NCBI GenBank assembly: GCA_009744235.1
Contig: WPHV01000001.1
Span: 558,001-622,000 of the forward strand
From: Gillisella vitis
GTDB taxonomy: Bacteria > Pseudomonadota > Alphaproteobacteria > Rhizobiales > Rhizobiaceae
Direction: 5' to 3'
DNA: 64,000 nucleotides
Position 1 is the stretch's first letter, and each line of letters begins with the position of its first letter. The notes beneath the pieces are model-generated. The model had not been told where the DNA came from, made no database searches, and was given only the letters and a program-made list of their open reading frames with translations. The position numbers and the translations under genes were made by a program. This document shows, in pieces, positions 62,360-64,000 of the stretch.

Positions 62360-62659
62360 TTGTCAAAATTAGAACGTTTGAAGAACAAACGAGAGGCCGT
62401 AGATATATCCGAAGCTGAAAAAATCATCGTCGTGCAGTTCAAGAAGAACCGGGTTAGCATTGTGCCGGGCGACATGTGCCAAGCATCAAGTGTCGCTTCT
62501 GCGGAGAAAATGGCCGGTGCGATGGCTGATCGCTACATTGGTGTTGCCGCATACGCGTTCACTGTTGATGAAGAGAGTGGGGGCATGATGAACGCCGCGC
62601 TCGTATCGCACGGAGCGATGAGGATGGATGCCAATCGAGCTACAGACATTCAGTCTTGA
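62360..62659 (+). CDS. Small hypothetical protein
   Basis: A 99-residue protein from a TTG at 62360, or shorter from a later start. VDISEAEKIIVVQFKKNR near residues 14-31 and AEKMAGAMADRYIGVAAYAF near 48-67 look like genuine protein: amphipathic beta and helix with the pattern of small rhizobial proteins of unknown function that share an xxDRYxGVAAYxxxxD-like segment. There is no good ribosome-binding site for the TTG. An antisense frame overlaps it and is less protein-like. No signal peptide or membrane segment is present. Function is unknown. Confidence 0.45.
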   Translation: MSKLERLKNKREAVDISEAEKIIVVQFKKNRVSIVPGDMCQASSVASAEKMAGAMADRYIGVAAYAFTVDEESGGMMNAALVSHGAMRMDANRATDIQS

Positions 62660-62842
62660 CTATTAATAGTGGTACCGTCAGTGATGAAAGTCATGTTCAG
62701 GAACAAGAACCTTTGTGATCGACGCCGACGCCGCTGCACCCAAGCGGTGGCTTTTGGGCTGCGCGTCGAACAGCGTCCGTCTGTGTGGTGACTGCCTCAA
62801 CATAGGTCTCATACACCGGAGCGGCTCCGGCCCGCTTTCCTG

Positions 62843-62876
62843 AACCTCCGCAGCCTTCGGCTTCGGGGGTTTTGTT
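62843..62876 (+). terminator. Strong terminator of a structured transcript before argC
   Basis: ACCTCCG (62844-62850) pairs with CGGGGGT (62864-62870), enclosing an inner AGCC/GGCT stem with loop TTC, and TTTTGTTTT follows. It ends 27 bp before the argC start. The preceding 62700-62842 also holds CGACGC/GCGTCG, GCCGCT/AGCGGTGGC and CGGAGC/GCTCCG hairpins. Whether this is an attenuator of argC or the end of a separate small RNA cannot be decided here. Confidence 0.8.
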
Positions 62877-62903
62877 TTATCCGCATTTCAGAAGGACAGC
62901 ATC

Positions 62904-63881
62904 ATGAACATTCGCGCTGGCATTGTCGGCATTAGTGGTTTTGGCGGCGGCGAGGCGATGCGCCTAATCGCGGGTCACCCATCTTTCGAACTGGTCTATG
63001 CGGCGGGCGAGGGCAGTGCTGGTAGCCGTTTGGTGGAACGCTTCCCCGGTGTGCCTGCCCGGCTCGCCGACCTGGTGATCGAAAAATGGGACCCCGCGAC
63101 TCTACCGAAACTCGACGTGCTGTTCGCGTCACTGCCCACAGGCACTTCGGCTAAGGCTCTGGCGCGCGTTTCTGGTGAGGTGAAGATCGTGGATATCGGC
63201 GGTGACCACCGCTATACCGAGAACTGGGCCTACGGCTTGGCCGACATCTGGCCGGATCGGATCGAGGGACAGACGCGTGTGGCCAATCCCGGTTGCTTTC
63301 CTGCGGCAACGTTGGCCGCCTTGGCGCCGCTGCTGGTCAACAGACTGATAGAACCCGGCAATATTGTGATTGACGCCAAGACCGGCATTTCAGGTGCTGG
63401 ACGGGGCGGCGGCGATAGCAAATTCGGCTATGCCGAAAGCAACGAAAATCTCATTCCCTACGGCCTGCTCAAACATGTCCACATGCCCGAGATCGCCAGC
63501 ACTATCGAGCGGCTGAGCGGCGGCAGCGCGGAGGGGTTAGTGTTCACACCTCACCTGATCCCTATGACGCGCGGTATCCTCGTCACCATCTACTGCCGCG
63601 GCCAAGCTACCACGGAACAATGCCTCGACGCAGCCCGCCACTTCTATGCCGATCGGGCCTTCGTGCGCGTGACCGACAGGCCGCCGCAGACCAAATGGGC
63701 GACCGGCTCGAATCTCTCGTTCGTCAGCTATGCCGCAGATCCCGAGCGCAATCTGGTGATTGCGATGGGCGTGGTCGACAATCTCGGCAAGGGAGCGGCT
63801 GGTCAGGCCGTGCAGAACGCTAACCTGATCTGTGGCTTGCCTGAAACCGCAGGGCTAGACGGCGCACCCTTCTGGCCATGA
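62904..63881 (+). CDS. argC: N-acetyl-gamma-glutamyl-phosphate reductase, type 1
   Basis: ArgC reduces N-acetylglutamyl phosphate to the semialdehyde with NADPH, in arginine/ornithine synthesis. The 325-residue protein has the type-1 NADP motif GISGFGGGEAMRLI near residues 9-22, the active-site Cys in VANPGCFPAA near 126-135, GISGAGRGGG, the HVHMPE block near 192-197 (catalytic His), and FTPHLIPMTRGI. Rhizobial housekeeping ArgC, encoded near rplM-rpsI, is the shorter type 2, so this looks like a second, possibly acquired, enzyme. No other arg gene is near. It could serve another acyl-phosphate reduction such as in a specialised pathway. The start has AGAAGGACAGC upstream. Confidence 0.92.
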   Translation: MNIRAGIVGISGFGGGEAMRLIAGHPSFELVYAAGEGSAGSRLVERFPGVPARLADLVIEKWDPATLPKLDVLFASLPTGTSAKALARVSGEVKIVDIGGDHRYTENWAYGLADIWPDRIEGQTRVANPGCFPAATLAALAPLLVNRLIEPGNIVIDAKTGISGAGRGGGDSKFGYAESNENLIPYGLLKHVHMPEIASTIERLSGGSAEGLVFTPHLIPMTRGILVTIYCRGQATTEQCLDAARHFYADRAFVRVTDRPPQTKWATGSNLSFVSYAADPERNLVIAMGVVDNLGKGAAGQAVQNANLICGLPETAGLDGAPFWP

Positions 63882-63933
63882 AATATCTCGTAATTCTGTA
63901 AAGTCGTCGATTGCCTCCTGGCTGAAACATGGG

Positions 63934-64000
63934 AAGCGGCCGTCGCGAAACTTTGTCGCAAAAGTTAAAGTTTCGTGGCGGATTGCTGCGACGGCCACTT
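63934..64000. repeat. Nested inverted repeats at the right window edge
   Basis: AAGCGGCCGTCGC (63934-63946) pairs with GCGACGGCCACTT (63988-64000) at 12 of 13 positions. Inside, CGAAACTTT (63946-63954) pairs perfectly with AAAGTTTCG (63967-63975). The structure reaches the last base of the window, so it may continue. The 52 bp before it, from the argC stop, show nothing. It could be a repeat element, the end of an insertion, or an operator. Confidence 0.65.

Noticed and set aside
62155..62475. A 106-codon minus-strand frame
   Set aside because: It overlaps the plus-strand 99-residue frame, is rich in Phe/Arg/Ser, and shows no family pattern. Neither strand is certain, but the plus-strand product looks more protein-like.

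Overview
The window is about 64 kb of GC-rich alphaproteobacterial DNA. It most likely comes from a member of the Rhizobiaceae near Agrobacterium/Allorhizobium. This is inferred from the smoEFGK-smoS-mtlK polyol operon, the serC leader ahead of serC-serA, TGA-N9-TCA (RirA-type) boxes at siderophore genes, a DUF1236 protein, and several families of short palindromic intergenic elements typical of rhizobia. No ribosomal operon, replication origin, prophage or CRISPR array is visible. Essential genes (purA, serA, serC, mnmA, a tRNA) are mixed with catabolic and accessory modules, which would suit a secondary chromosome, but the sequence alone does not prove this.

Layout. 1-5 kb: a Pro/Glu-rich membrane protein cut by the left edge, purA, an EamA exporter and a metallophosphatase. 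5.3-13.8 kb: a creatininase-family amidohydrolase, a divergent LysR regulator, an NMT1/THI5-type ABC importer, a cytosine-deaminase-like amidohydrolase, a FAD oxidase and a flavodoxin-like reductase; together these look like an uptake and degradation route for a small nitrogen compound. 13.9-22.4 kb: a chemoreceptor, small exported proteins, RidA plus aldehyde dehydrogenase, ung, an HpcH/HpaI aldolase and a SorC-type regulator. 22.3-27.6 kb: an operon of DUF1800 protein, DUF1501 protein and a glycosyltransferase carrying fungal chitin-synthase motifs; this is the strongest candidate for an undescribed system. 28.2-37.6 kb: sorbitol/mannitol uptake and oxidation (smoEFG, smoK, smoS, mtlK, a HAD phosphatase, an FGGY kinase). 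37.8-39.2 kb: mnmA and a tRNA with CAT anticodon. 39.5-51.2 kb: siderophore uptake (two TonB-dependent receptors, fhuCDB, an AraC regulator) around a small cyclase/lipocalin/TetR cluster. 51.3-57.2 kb: envelope proteins, a lytic transglycosylase, a Tim44-like protein and a cyanide-insensitive-type bd oxidase with its 44-residue DUF2474 partner. 57.3-62 kb: a PI-PLC-like protein, serA, serC and the serC leader RNA. 62-64 kb: a poorly explained region with a structured, terminator-ended segment, an orphan type-1 argC and a nested inverted repeat at the right edge.

The intergenic DNA holds at least six short repeat families. One is a 140-bp element with terminal inverted repeats. It is present twice, and one copy is split by a 44-bp palindrome that occurs alone elsewhere in the window. 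Two other long inverted-repeat elements sit between cistrons of the polyol operon.
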